Origin: Aphis gossypii
Lineage: Eukaryota; Arthropoda; Insecta; Hemiptera; Aphididae
Assembly: GCF_020184175.1 (NCBI RefSeq)
Contig: NC_065530.1
Span: 59,621,260 to 59,685,259 of the forward strand
DNA length: 64,000 nucleotides
Direction of reading: 5' to 3'
The notes under the pieces were generated by a model. The model saw only the letters and a list, made by a program, of their open reading frames with translations, was not told the DNA's origin and ran no database searches. Positions 15,451-27,540 of the stretch are shown in pieces (positions within the stretch are counted from its first letter, which is position 1; every line of letters begins with the position of its first letter). Both the position numbers and the translations under genes were made by a program.

Positions 15451-17179
15451 GTTAAACATGAACAATATTGTTATTGTTTATAACTGTTTACACTTAGTTG
15501 TCTAGATTTATTTATGATCATATAAGATACAATAAATAATAATGCGGTTAGTGCTGAGACACCAAAGTAACGACTAAACACGCTATTAAATAGGCCCAGC
15601 AAAACCATTTTGCACACATCTAACCCCGATATTCGTTAAGCACGGCTCTGAATTCAGTAGTCCATTTATAACACCGTATAATTTCGATATTAAAAAGGAA
15701 TAGGATGTTTATTAATCCAACACAGTTTTAGACTTTAATTACAAAAACTTGCTTCAATCGCAGTAAAAATAACTATCATGCCTCGTGAAATAGTTTAGAT
15801 AACATTTGTTTTTAACATGATATGTATGTTTTTGGGTTAGAAACTACTTTTTTTCTAACCGATTTTGAGTTATAGTTGCCACTAGCATCCAATGAATAAA
15901 ATAATTACGTTACCATAGCAAAAAAAAAAACGATTTCTAACCAATAATTCATTAAATTGCGTAACTATTGGCAATCTCGTTAAAATATTTTATATTTTTT
16001 TTTTCATAATTTTAAAAACATAATTATACATGATTCAATGTTTTTCTATGAAGTAAAGAAAAATATCAAACAGCACACTACATTTTTTTTTTTGTTTTTT
16101 TTTTTATTATTATTAATACAAGTCACATTTGATTCTAATATCAAAAACTATTTTCTGCAGAAGTTATTATAAATAATCATACTTTTTAGTTTTTTAAGTA
16201 CCTATTTTTCTTATTTTTTTTTTAAATTGACGTTAATTCAAAATTCAAATACAATAAACTTTTTATATATCAGTTAAAAATTGGTTATTATTTACTGACC
16301 TCCATATGCTTCGATAAGATGTCCAGATAAGAGTTCTGAAGTATTGTCATACTACAAAATATAAAAGTTTCAGTAAGACAGTAAATATATTCGCAGCCGC
16401 ATGGGATATGCATTATATAATAGGTATATGCGCTGCACTCCTTAATCGCCTAAGAATTGCTTTTGAAATTTAAAGTTTATATGATACATTGATACCAAAG
16501 ATGTATTTATAGATACTGAAGTATAAAAGTAATTATTATTAGACATGTATTCATTTATATTCTTAATTATAAGAAAAATGTGTTGAAGCCTTCATCATCA
16601 GTTATTTTAAGAACTAGTTAAAATGTTAAAATTATTATTGCATACGCCTGTATGATCTTTAGTATGAAATCGTTTATTATAATATAGACTTAATAAATTA
16701 AAATATTTGTTAACTTACACAGATCAACGAATATACCAAAAATTAAAATATTATCCCTTGTTATATTTACAATTACGTAAAGGTAAATTCTCTACTACAT
16801 AAATGCCCATTTTCTCCTGTTTGATAGTTTTTGATCGTTTAAATATTTTTATTTTATTCTATCCCGACAAAATGTTGTATGGTCTTCGCAAAACAAACTT
16901 TAAAAAATTTTTCGTTATCGATGGCCAACTTCAACACCGTAAAGATAAAAAATATTAAATACCGGAAAAACGAACTCACGATAACAGTGTACTTATAATG
17001 GCCTATCTATTACGCCGTGTAATCATCAACTTATTAAACTTTATTAAAAAAACGATTTCGTGTTTTATTATAACTCCCTCAGTATGGCTTATACAATGAT
17101 TTGAACAAATAATTTTTAAGTTCTGAGCAGCCCAATACGTGTATTTATTTCACAATGATGTATTTTTGTATGTATGTCG
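15451..17179. other. gene-free AT-rich stretch
   Basis: Long T-runs and A-runs near 15920, 16085 and 16217. Nothing else recognised. Confidence 0.45.
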
Positions 17180-19182
17180 TATGTACATTATAAATAGTCG
17201 ATAAAATGCTTCAATTTTCAACTTTAGGAGTAGTTTTGGATAGCAAACTTGATCTAGTTTATACTTTGCATTTTTAATAAGGTTAAAATTAAAAAATTCT
17301 AGTACTTTTTGTAATAGTGAAAGATAAACAAAAATTTAACGAAAAACAGTGACTTTTACGCTAAACCAATTTTCGACTAAATTGATTTCTTGATATTTTT
17401 GTAATTCAAAAGCTCTAGAACTTGAAATACTCACCAAATATTTATTATCATTTCTATAAATGATATAATTTTCAAAATATTTATGACTTTTTTTTTGAGC
17501 TATTTATTTACAATTTAAATATTCAATATTTTTTTTTTTTTATAAATATTGATAAAAAAATGTATGAATGAGTAAAAGTACTTGAAAATGTAATACAAGG
17601 TTTCTAATAAGTAGGGCTCGGATTTTAAAGCATAATAAACAACTAATAACTACACGATTGTTTTAAAAAAGTAAAAAAGAAACATATTTATTTTTAAAGA
17701 AAAAAAAAAGCAAAAAAAAGGATGACCAAAAATTGAACATGAACTAGTTATAAAAATGAATAAGAAAATGTTAAATATGAATTTAATTTAAAAAAAGAAT
17801 TAACTACCGTGTATTTCCCTAGATTTTCAGAAGTGAAACTGACTCTATTTCCGACAGAATATTTCTATACGAGTATAAAATAAAATAAACTCTCGTCATC
17901 CACTGAAATAATCGGTGCATACTTCTTATAAAAAGTTTCAAATTAAACATATGACATGGTCGATATCGATTTTATAGGCATACTGACCGTAGGTATAGAT
18001 ACTGCAGGCTATATGTAGATCGATAAACTATACGTTTAAAACATTTAATAAACAAGCCGATAACAAAAACAATAATAATCCAATATCCGCATTCTGGGTT
18101 ATACATTTTTTATTAATTATTTTTTTTATTACAATAATATAATAAACGTATAAAAAATTCACAGTAGGAATAATTGAAAAAAACAATAAAAAAAAGCCAA
18201 AATAAATTGGTTTATTTGGAATCAGAATAATGTGAAACGACTGTATGTATAAAAATTAGATTTCTATCTCGTATATATAAAAAAAAGAAGAAGCATATAG
18301 TTTAAAATTCGAGCCCTAGTAATAATTGATTCATTTCCTAATTAAAAATTATCGAAAATATATAGTTTATTTTGTTATAACTTTATAAACATATAAATTT
18401 AGAATTTGATAAAATTCATCAATCTTGAAAATTATAAATTATTTTACAGTTAGGAATTCATAAAAACTTTTCTTTTTACCTATATCTAAGTTTTAAAAAT
18501 TAAATAAAATATTTCTCATTATTCATAAGATATAAGAACTATAAAACCTAAAAAAAATATATAAAAATAATTATTTTTTATAGATACTTTAAATTCAAAT
18601 TTTGACGAAATATTACCTTTATTTAAACGTTAAATAACAGTGTTAATTATTTTTTTATAATTTAAAAACATTTTTTGAGGAAACTTAACCTGTTACTTAT
18701 ATTACGTTATTATTATATGATCTTGACTAAACGCAATGACGTTTTTGATTTATTTTAAGGTATTATCTATTTATACTATGAATCTACTTTTACTCTTTTA
18801 AGGCATTAATAAAAAGATATTATTAAATTTTGAGTTATATAAGATGATATAATATGGTATAAAAATATATTATTACAATAATTAAATACTAATAATTATA
18901 CAATATTTTCAAAAAAAATTAAATCAACCTTGAACCAGTTGAACCTACCATATAGTGCTAAAAGTAAAAGAAATGACTTAGTAATAGCCATATCAAAAAA
19001 CATCATGAAATATGTATACATTGTATACATTTATTACTTAATGATATAGGCTGACTGACCGTCTTCGCTTAGAATTGTTTTAAATTATAATGAATTCAAA
19101 TTTAACATATCCATAACAATGGCTCTCTCGACACCAAATGTATGTAAGTGTATAACAGAGCAATACCCACTTAGGTACCTAT
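17180..19182 (-). repeat. dispersed aphid-type repeat, copy B, interrupted
   Basis: On the minus strand it reads CTAAGTGGGTATTGCTCTG, then ATTCTAAGCGAAGACGGTCA, and ends with AAACTAGATCAAG and AAAGTTGAAAATTGAAGCAT. It is homologous to copy A but about 2 kb long because of an inserted 707-bp element at 17612-18318. Confidence 0.6.
17612..18318. mobile_element. 707-bp terminal-inverted-repeat element nested in repeat copy B
   Basis: Left end TAGGGCTCGGATTTTAAA and right end, the inverse of TAGGGCTCGAATTTTAAA, match at 17 of 18 positions. Flanks share TAATA but no exact duplication could be fixed. The interior is AT-rich with no coding frame. Confidence 0.6.
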
Positions 19183-22100
19183 CTTTTTATATTTTTATTT
19201 TTTTTATAAAATGAATTTTTCAATTTTATAATATAGAATATCTTTATAATCTGATAAATTTTAAAATATATATATATTATAATATTCTAAAATATATATT
19301 ACAGATTAAACCTAATATATAGGAATACAACATTATCAAAATTATCTACTATATTATGTCGTCCATTATACTTAAAATCGTCAAATATACCTAATTATTG
19401 TCATTTTTACACTATTTTTTTAATTTCGATCATTTTTTTGTAGTTATAAACTAATAACAAACATCAATTAAACATTTTAGCTTAGTGATTCGCTTTGAGC
19501 ATAAAAGTTAATATATTTTTCAATATTATTTATTTTTTCTGGTACCGTGTAGTTAAAGATCTTGTATCAGTATTCTGCATCAAAATATAAGTATCTATTT
19601 TTAATTATGTTAAAATATCATTTTCCCGTTTATTTTTTAGATTTGTAATCAGTTGCAAATTTTGTATTTTACAATACCACGATTGCGATTAATGGAATCT
19701 ACATCATATTATTCTACACAAAGGAAACATATCATAGATTGCGTTCTAACCACGCCAATGATTAAAATCATTGTCAGTCCTAACTCCTAAGCCTGTAGTT
19801 AGTGGGAAAGGAAATGAGTGTTTTCTAAATGTTTAACCCCATCAAATGCATGATAATTTTGTGGAAATACTTTTTTTGAGCCCAAGTGCAGTTCGAGTGC
19901 AATGTAGCGAGTTATACGTTAATTGAATAATACATTTTATACATAAGTATAACAATTAACAAAACCATAAATTTATATACATTATAGTAAAAAAAAATTT
20001 TTAAGGCCAAGGGGGGGGGGGTTAAACCCCCAAAACCTCCCTGGCCTCATAAGTATACTAGCCACTAGGTATAGACAATTTAATATAGGTATATAGATTC
20101 ATGACGAATTGTAAATAAATAAAAAATGAACAACAATACTTAGAGTTATCATTTAAAATAAATACTTAATTCGTTATTTTTATTATTAGTTAAGTTCGAC
20201 TGAATTATAGCACGGAGGAAGGGAATTAGTGAGTCCCAAATTCCAGGGCACATAAAATTCAATTAGTCGGAAATATTGGGAATATACTCAGAAGTGGAGT
20301 CTAAAAAAAAGCAAAATATGAACGAAAAAATTATAAAATGTGCATAAAAAGGGTTAAATATGGAAGAAACCCGATTGGCATTTTAAAGCCTTACTACCTA
20401 AACTGAAAAATAAATTTTAAAATACTGTCAAACATCAATTCACTTTACTAACAATAAACAATCTATAACAGGGGTGACCACTAACCTAACGTAACCTTAA
20501 CTTCGGTAACCGCAAATTTATAAAGTTAGTTTGAGGTAAGTCACATACTCACATTGTAAAGCAATGATTATAAAATAAAGATACATTTTTCATTTTAAAT
20601 CAAATGAAGGAACATTTATTTACATTTAATTTTAGTCTAAGTTTGGTTCAAAAGCCGCACAAAATTGATTTAAGAGCAGCATGGGGCTCGCGAGCCTCGT
20701 TGTAGCCACCCCTGATCTATAATAAAAAGATAAGAATATAAAATAGTACCTACCTATTTCGGAATATTAGTGTGATACGAATTAAATGCACATCGCACCG
20801 TTGACATTAAATAATTCATAGTGAACATTATAGTGACAATAAATACCTATTTACGTTAAATAAAAATGTGTTTTATATTCAATATTATGGAAAATATATA
20901 AGTAAAAAAAGAAAAAAATCAGTTTTTTAATCAAAAAATTAAAATCAATGAAAATACAAGTTTCCCTTCAATAGTCGAAAGAAGCAAAATTTAAAATTTA
21001 AATTTTCGATTTTTAATTTTACCGTCTCATCATCGAATAGCTCGGATTTTGTGCTTGATCTACTATTAACCAAGACACATAGAACAGTATGCAACTCCTA
21101 TAACTTTCGATCCAAATAGTAATGTACCTATGTAACGAGTGTCGAATGTGGAATGATGAATGATAATAGGTATCTACAACGATAAAATGAAAAACAAATT
21201 GTAGATATAGCTGTTTCGTGCAATTACAAAAAACTCTTAGAAAATGAAATAATTTTATAAGTCTGGCGTCTGCATAAAGCTCTATTTAGCAATGAGCCAA
21301 AAGTAATTATAATAATATTATATGACATAGTTATTACTTATTAATATAATAGCATAGTAATCTAATATTGTTGTGAAATAATTTTTAATAAATAACTTTT
21401 CAAGCAATTATTTTGTTGATGATAATAATACAGTTTATGTAACTGCAAAATAAATTGTTTTTTTTATTAAGTAGATAACATAACTTGGTAATATAATTAT
21501 TTTATTCTCTATTAATTAACACCTTCAGTAGGTAGTTTTAAAAAATAATAACTTTAGATTTAGATAGGTAGATTATTTATGTCACAATGCCAAATATATG
21601 GATGGCCAAATAATTATACATAATTCACAATTTTAGTCTGTATCAATTTCATTAGAAAGTATTTACAAAATAACATTTTTTTTTATTCAGTTTTTTTAAA
21701 TAATAAAAGGTTACGACCACAAATGTAACAACTTAAATTATAATTATAGTAACAGTTAACCAAAAGTAAATTCCATTTTACTTGAAAAAAATAAGTACAA
21801 AAGTTCAAGTTAGCAATAATTTTCAATATGAAAAATTGTAATAAGTACATATTACCTACAATCTACATACACTACCATTATGAAATCATGCAGGATAAGA
21901 AAACAATTTCATGTCAACTTCAAATAAAATTGTTTAATAAGAGTCTAATAATCAACATACAATTATTCCAGTGGCTACTGAATACATATGTAGTCTGTAC
22001 CAAAAGTGAAAAGTCTAAAATTTAACATTTAAACCTTTAAAGGACTGATTGTTGTTATTTTAAGCATTACTCTGATATTTTTCACACCAAGTTGTACAAG

Positions 22101-22620
22101 TAAACTTATTGAGTGATACATTTTTATTTTATGGTCTAAAATTAAATAATATTGCACTTAAGATTATCAACCTTAATAAGTATGAATACAATGTATGAGT
22201 ATACTGTTCATGTCTACATAAAATATTATACTTAAATATCCATAATAATAAATTAATTAATACTATTATAGTATAGTATATATTAAAAACCTATCTTTGT
22301 GGTCATTTTAATTTAAAAATAAAAACTTTAACTCAATCATCATGAAAATCAAAGTTTTTAAATTTCAATAAGTATATAAATAGATCATTTTTTTTTTAAA
22401 TGTCTGTATTTTTAAAATATAATTAATACTACACAATCTACTCTTTAATAATTCATATAAGAAGTCTAGAAAATAAATATATTGAAGTAAATTAAAATTA
22501 AGTTTAAACTAATTGTAAATTTAAAATAAAAAACATACAATTAAAGTTTAGTATTTTTTTTTAATTATGTTACACAAAGTAAAATCTTAAACAGAAAAAT
22601 AAAACTAATACATAGTAAGT
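19183..22620. other. intergenic stretch before TONSL 3' end
   Basis: Contains the hAT miniature element at 20469 and, near 20008-20070, a G-run/C-run with GCCTCATAAGTATACTAGCC that looks like another transposon end. The rest is AT-rich without recognised features. Confidence 0.45.
20469..20714. mobile_element. non-autonomous hAT-like miniature element, 246 bp
   Basis: The ends are CAGGGGTGACCAC and the inverse of CAGGGGTGGCTAC. ATCTATAA is perfectly duplicated at 20461-20468 and 20715-20722. The intact 8-bp duplication suggests fairly recent insertion. No transposase is encoded. Confidence 0.85.
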
Positions 22621-22626
22621 TTTATT
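22621..22626 (-). terminator. TONSL polyadenylation signal
   Basis: AATAAA on the minus strand about 50 bases after the TONSL stop codon. It is the nearest canonical signal, but cleavage was not observed. Confidence 0.45.
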
Positions 22627-22676
22627 ATATTTTTAACAAAAATAAGTTATAAATAATTTATAAAAATAATGTATAA

Positions 22677-25600
22677 TCACAGCGACACTTTTACATTGTA
22701 CGGAGCATTTTTAAATAAAGTTGAATCACCATATCCAGATATGGACATTTGTTCTAGATCAATAGTATCAAATTGTGAAATATCTACTGGTTTACAGCCG
22801 GCCATATGAACAAATTTAACACTTAAATGTTTGATTCTGTCTATACACAATTGAGTAACCTTTGGGTTGTCAGCTAGCCATATATGCTGCAAATTTCCAG
22901 CAGATTCCAAACAATTACACAATAAATCTAAGTCTTCGTCTTCAAGATCAAGACTAGATAAATCTATAGAATGAAGGCAATCCGCTTGACTACGCTCTAA
23001 AAATAGTGTACATTCTCGTAACACCATCGATGAACCTGTATTGCGTACATTTAAATATTTCAAACGCATAGGATCCAGTCGTATGAAGAATCCAGAAACT
23101 CCAGTTCGTCCTAACATATTGAAACTCAAGTCTAGGTCTTCAATATTATCTAAATATAACTCTGATGCATAATCATAACAATCATGGTCAATATCTATGT
23201 CTCGAATGTATAAAGATCGTAAACTAGTAGAATGCTGAATAATTAAACGGAGATGAGCTAGACCTGCATTAGTAATAGGATTATGACTAATATTCAAAGA
23301 TTCTAGATTAATGAGATATTTATTATTAGTTATTGATGTTGTCCAATAACCTATGCCTGTAGAACTAATATTATTGCAACTTATATCTAGTTTGATTAAC
23401 TGCTGTAGATTAGACATGTATTCTGATAATATTTTCATTCCATTATCTTCAAGAGCCACGCCTGACAAGCACAATAGTTGTAAATTATGAAAATGGCATG
23501 CCACATTCAGTGTTATATTTAAAACATTAGGCATTATTACATAATCTGACATATCCAAAGTTCCAGTTGCCTGTAGGACATCTAAAAATTGAGATATTTG
23601 TTCATTAAAGGTAATATTTGATTCTACGCATAATTTTTTATAAGTTTCAATCAGAGTCTCTGTACTCCATCCAGCTATGATACCCAAAACTTCTTGTAAA
23701 CCATATACTAAATCAATAGGATCATTTTCGTCCAATAAAGCTCCATCATCTGTAGTCAAATTTAAAATAGGATTTACACCTTCAAGTTTTTGATAACGCC
23801 TTGAAGCTTCAGTAGAAAGCCATTTTAAATTAATGTTTTCCTCACTTGCAGGTATTGGTACGAGGAATAATCTATTCTCGACCCTTACTTTAATTGTTCG
23901 ATTAATGTTTCTCAAAGTTTCATCTCTCTTCGCAGGTTGAAATATTGGAGCCGGTTCATCTATTTCTTGTGAAATATTTTTTATATTTATAAATCCTTGA
24001 TTTTCTAATTTACTTTGATGTTTTTTTTTACTTGTGGATAGTATTAGAGGCTTATACTTATTTTTAACTAAATCTTTTTGTTTATCTGAAATAACAATAT
24101 TATCAAAATCTTCATCAGAATCTGGAGTAAGACTTTGAACTTCTTTATTTGACTCAACATCCGAAACAATGTCAGGAAATTTATCATCATTAAGCCAATC
24201 ATCTTTATCTTTAAAGTTGAATTCTTTAATCGGTGAAATTGGTGAATAACTATTCTTAGTTGTGTCAGTACAATATCTTTTTTTTGGCTTAATAATTATA
24301 TCTTCTTCTAACCATTCATCAGCCGAATTTTCAACCAATGGTGGATGTGATATTTCATAGGGTAATTCACTTTCTCGGCGTCTCTTGCTATGATTTTTTA
24401 ACTGACTAATAGTATGTTTATAGTCTTCTGCAGCACCAGATGTAAAGGCATCTTCAAATTCAATATTTTTTTCTTTTCTCTCGAACCTGTCAAAATCCTC
24501 AACATCTTTATAGGGTTTTCTTGATCCCTTGTAGCTATCTGGTATTACTCCTAAATAGTTATCTGTGGATTGTTGTCCATTTTTTAATATTTCTTCTACG
24601 TCAGTCAAAGGCACTGGTGGAGTATAACCAGCTTTGCGTAAACATTCACTAAGGCGTTCAACAATTGACCAAAAATGAGCCAATTTAATTGAATCCAATT
24701 CTTTTTTTTCCTCTAAAATTACTCTGTTGCGACAAGCTATCAATGAATCAAGTGGTGTCTCTCCTTTATTTGTTCTAACCAAAGGATTTGCACCTCTATC
24801 TAAAAGACAATCTATAACCTCCAGATGCCCACAAGCTGCGGCATCATGAAGAGGTGTAATACCTTCACAACAAGGTCCTCCTCGATTATTAATATCAGCA
24901 CCATGGTCTAAAAGGACATTAACAATATCAACATATCCATAATTACTAGCTTCATGTAAAGCTGTCCAACCTAGAGCATCGCCTGCATTTACTGAATGAC
25001 CTTGTTTCAATAAACTTAAAACTAATTTAACATTACCCTTGGCACAAGCAGGTATGATAGGGGTTTCTCCTTTTTCATTTTTTTTTTCTGGTATTGTAGT
25101 CTGTTTATGCCTCTTTCTTTTTTTATCGTCTTCATCTTCGTCAATATCAGAAAGGTCTTTTAGTGATATGTCATCCCAAATATCTGGAACATCATACTCG
25201 GCTTCAGCTGAATCAGTTTCATATTTAAGCAGACTATTTAATTCACTTTTCAAGTCATTTACTAAATCTGATTTATTTCTGTCTTCAGCTAAACACTTCA
25301 TTCCTTTAATCTGAAACAAAATGACTAACAATATAAAAAAACAAATTTTAATAAAAAAAACATAATCTATTATGAAATACGTATTAAAAAATACATACTG
25401 CTGCTAACTGTAAGTATCCATCATTATTTTTTTTTGCAATATGTTTAGCTCTTTCATATATTGACCAAATTTTATCAAACGGATCATATTGAGATTCCAT
25501 AGTTCGGCAATGTTCAATAAAGTTTTACAAGCTTCAATACTACTTTCACTATAAAGATTTAGTTCTTTATAAAAATATTCTAATGCTTGATAGTATTGCT

Positions 25601-26708
25601 TATTATCTTTGTATGTCTGTGCTAGTGAAACATAACAAGGTATTAAACTTTTATCAGTCATACCACAACGTTCAGAATTTTCCAACATTTTCTCATAATA
25701 AGTAATTGCTTTAGAATATTTTTTCAATGCTACACAAGCATCACCCAGTTTTTCATTTAAATGTCTACGTTGTTCGTAATCCATTTGTGATGCCAATAGC
25801 AAACTATTTTCAACTTGACACATTAAAACAATTATTTTTAATTTTTTTATTACTTCTTCAAATTCATTTTTAATAGGGACTTTTAGTTTGTATGCCTTTA
25901 TCATTGCACGCTTAGCAGTCTGATAGTCATTTATGTCTATTAAAAGATCAGCTTTGAGGCATAAAAGTTCTGTTCCAATGATCTTTTTATTTGAAAGTCT
26001 GGATGCGATTTGAAGACCTTGATCAACACAAGCTATTGCTTTTGAATAATTATCTAATTTAGAATATAAATTACTCTTTATGGAATAACACTTGCATAAT
26101 TCTTCATTCAAATCTGCATCAGTACATAATTTCATTGATTTATTTATATAGTCCAATGATTTATTCAATTCATTAGATGACTCTTCACAAAGACTCAAGT
26201 TAAGATAAAGCCTTGCTTTCATCTCAGATAAAGTCTTCATGCCGACTTCTTTACCTAGTTTATTACATACTTCTAAACTTTTCAGATAATATTTAACAGA
26301 TGTACTTAATGCTTCTGATTTTTTATACTCATTGGTGTCAGATGTTTCGGCGCATAAAAAATAAGTACGACCTAATGTGGCTAATGCTCTTTGCTGTTCA
26401 ACTATATCATTTGTAGAATTAGAAATTTTAAGATGAAGCTTCTGATGTTTAATAGCATTTTTAAAATCATTCATATAACAATACATTTCACCAATCATTC
26501 GATTTGCAACACCCAAACGTGTTTCATCACCACAACGATTAGCTGCTTCTTCACATTGTTCATACTGGGTCAATGCTAGTTGATAATCTTCCTGGTTAAC
26601 ATAAATGTCAGCCAACTCTTTACAAGCATAATAAAGATTTTCAAAATTATCTTCCAACAATGCTTTTTCTTTTTTTTTTAACCATTTTCGTTCTTCCATT
26701 TCGTTCAT
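22677..26708 (-). CDS. TONSL: Tonsoku-like DNA repair protein (TONSL), frame broken by an apparent 1-nt loss
   Basis: TONSL homologue. In animals TONSL binds MMS22L, reads newly deposited histone H4 unmethylated at K20 through its ankyrin repeats, and promotes RAD51 loading at damaged replication forks. Two coding exons are seen: 26708-25399 and 25310-22677, with donor GTATGT and acceptor TTTTGTTTCAG in phase 0. Exon 1 encodes about 437 residues of tandem TPRs. Exon 2 encodes 877 residues: an acidic stretch, three to four ankyrin repeats (GWTALHEASNYG and ITPLHDAAACGH match the vertebrate histone-reader region), a charged linker, a ubiquitin-like stretch and C-terminal leucine-rich repeats. 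The predicted total is about 1314 residues, close to human TONSL. A non-coding exon probably lies upstream, because a CAG acceptor sits 11 bases before the ATG. Oddity: near 25500 the frame shifts by one base. The downstream frame is the one that resembles TONSL and splices in phase, while the first frame ends at a stop just before the donor. Confidence 0.9.
25498..25512 (-). other. frame-shift site in TONSL exon 1
   Basis: Upstream, the reading frame gives KTLLNIAEL, matching the vertebrate TPR motif KTWLNIALS. Downstream, the similarity continues as MESQYDPFDKIWSIYERAKH in the -1 frame, which stays open to the splice donor and joins exon 2 in phase 0. Exon 1 is 1310 bases long, one short of a multiple of three. 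No slippery heptamer is visible. A sequencing or assembly deletion, or a recent inactivating mutation, fits better than programmed frameshifting. Confidence 0.75.
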
Positions 26709-27461
26709 TATGTTTCAAGCTGGAAATAATAATTAGTTAATTAAATATAAATGAATATAGAACAAATGTCAATATAAGAAAAATAATTTGTAAAAATTAA
26801 TTTAAATAATTGAAACAACACAGTATAAAATATTTTACTTTGACAATTTTTAAAATAAATAACTAAAAATAGCAATAAATATTATAAAACTAATATATTA
26901 TAAATAACATAAATGAAAGCAAGCAATATTTTTAACAAAACAAAAAGTTGGAATTGGTGTCATTTTGGTGCAGGAAGAAGTCTCTATTATTGAACAATTT
27001 TAAAATAATAATAAAACATTTCATTCAGTAAACTATTCAGATAAGAAATGACTTTAAACTGTCTAAGAAAAGATATGATTTCAATATTACTTGTATTAGT
27101 CTTTGCTTATCTTTTTTCATTATTAGGAAAAGTATAAAAAAAAATTACTTCATTATAACACTGCATATCTAAACATGATATCTAATCAATGAATCTCTGT
27201 GCTTCATGCAATTTGTTTATAATCTAAAAAGTTTCTTTAATAAATATGTTGTTAACTAAAATATTATAGAACTAATACAATCATCACACGATTATAAAAA
27301 TGTTAAAACTCAAAAGAATACCTAAAGAACAAAGACATTTTTATGTTATGGTGGCATTTAGTCATTTCATAATTTTAAATTTACATGTTTAGGTATACAC
27401 ATTATAATATATAAATTATATATAATATATATTATGTTAATAAGATTCCTAATAGAACATC

Positions 27462-27540
27462 GATTCCCAAAACTGTGAAGTGCACCTCCCAAAGGAGACT
27501 ACAGCACTTTACAGGAGAACAAAATTAATTTGGGAACCAC
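27462..27540 (-). mobile_element. fragment of hAT-like element (AGTGGTTCCCAAA end)
   Basis: Read on the minus strand it starts AGTGGTTCCCAAATT and includes GGGAGGTGCACTTCACAG, like the ends of hAT elements with a CAGTGGTTCCCAAA terminus. No partner end was found. Confidence 0.35.

Noticed and set aside
25039..25314. Plus-strand open frame with a serine run
   Set aside because: Antisense shadow of the acidic segment of TONSL exon 2.
25404..25500. End of the unshifted TONSL frame (ELWNLNMIRL...TYS)
   Set aside because: It has no TPR similarity and stops before the splice donor. The -1 frame matches TONSL and splices in phase.
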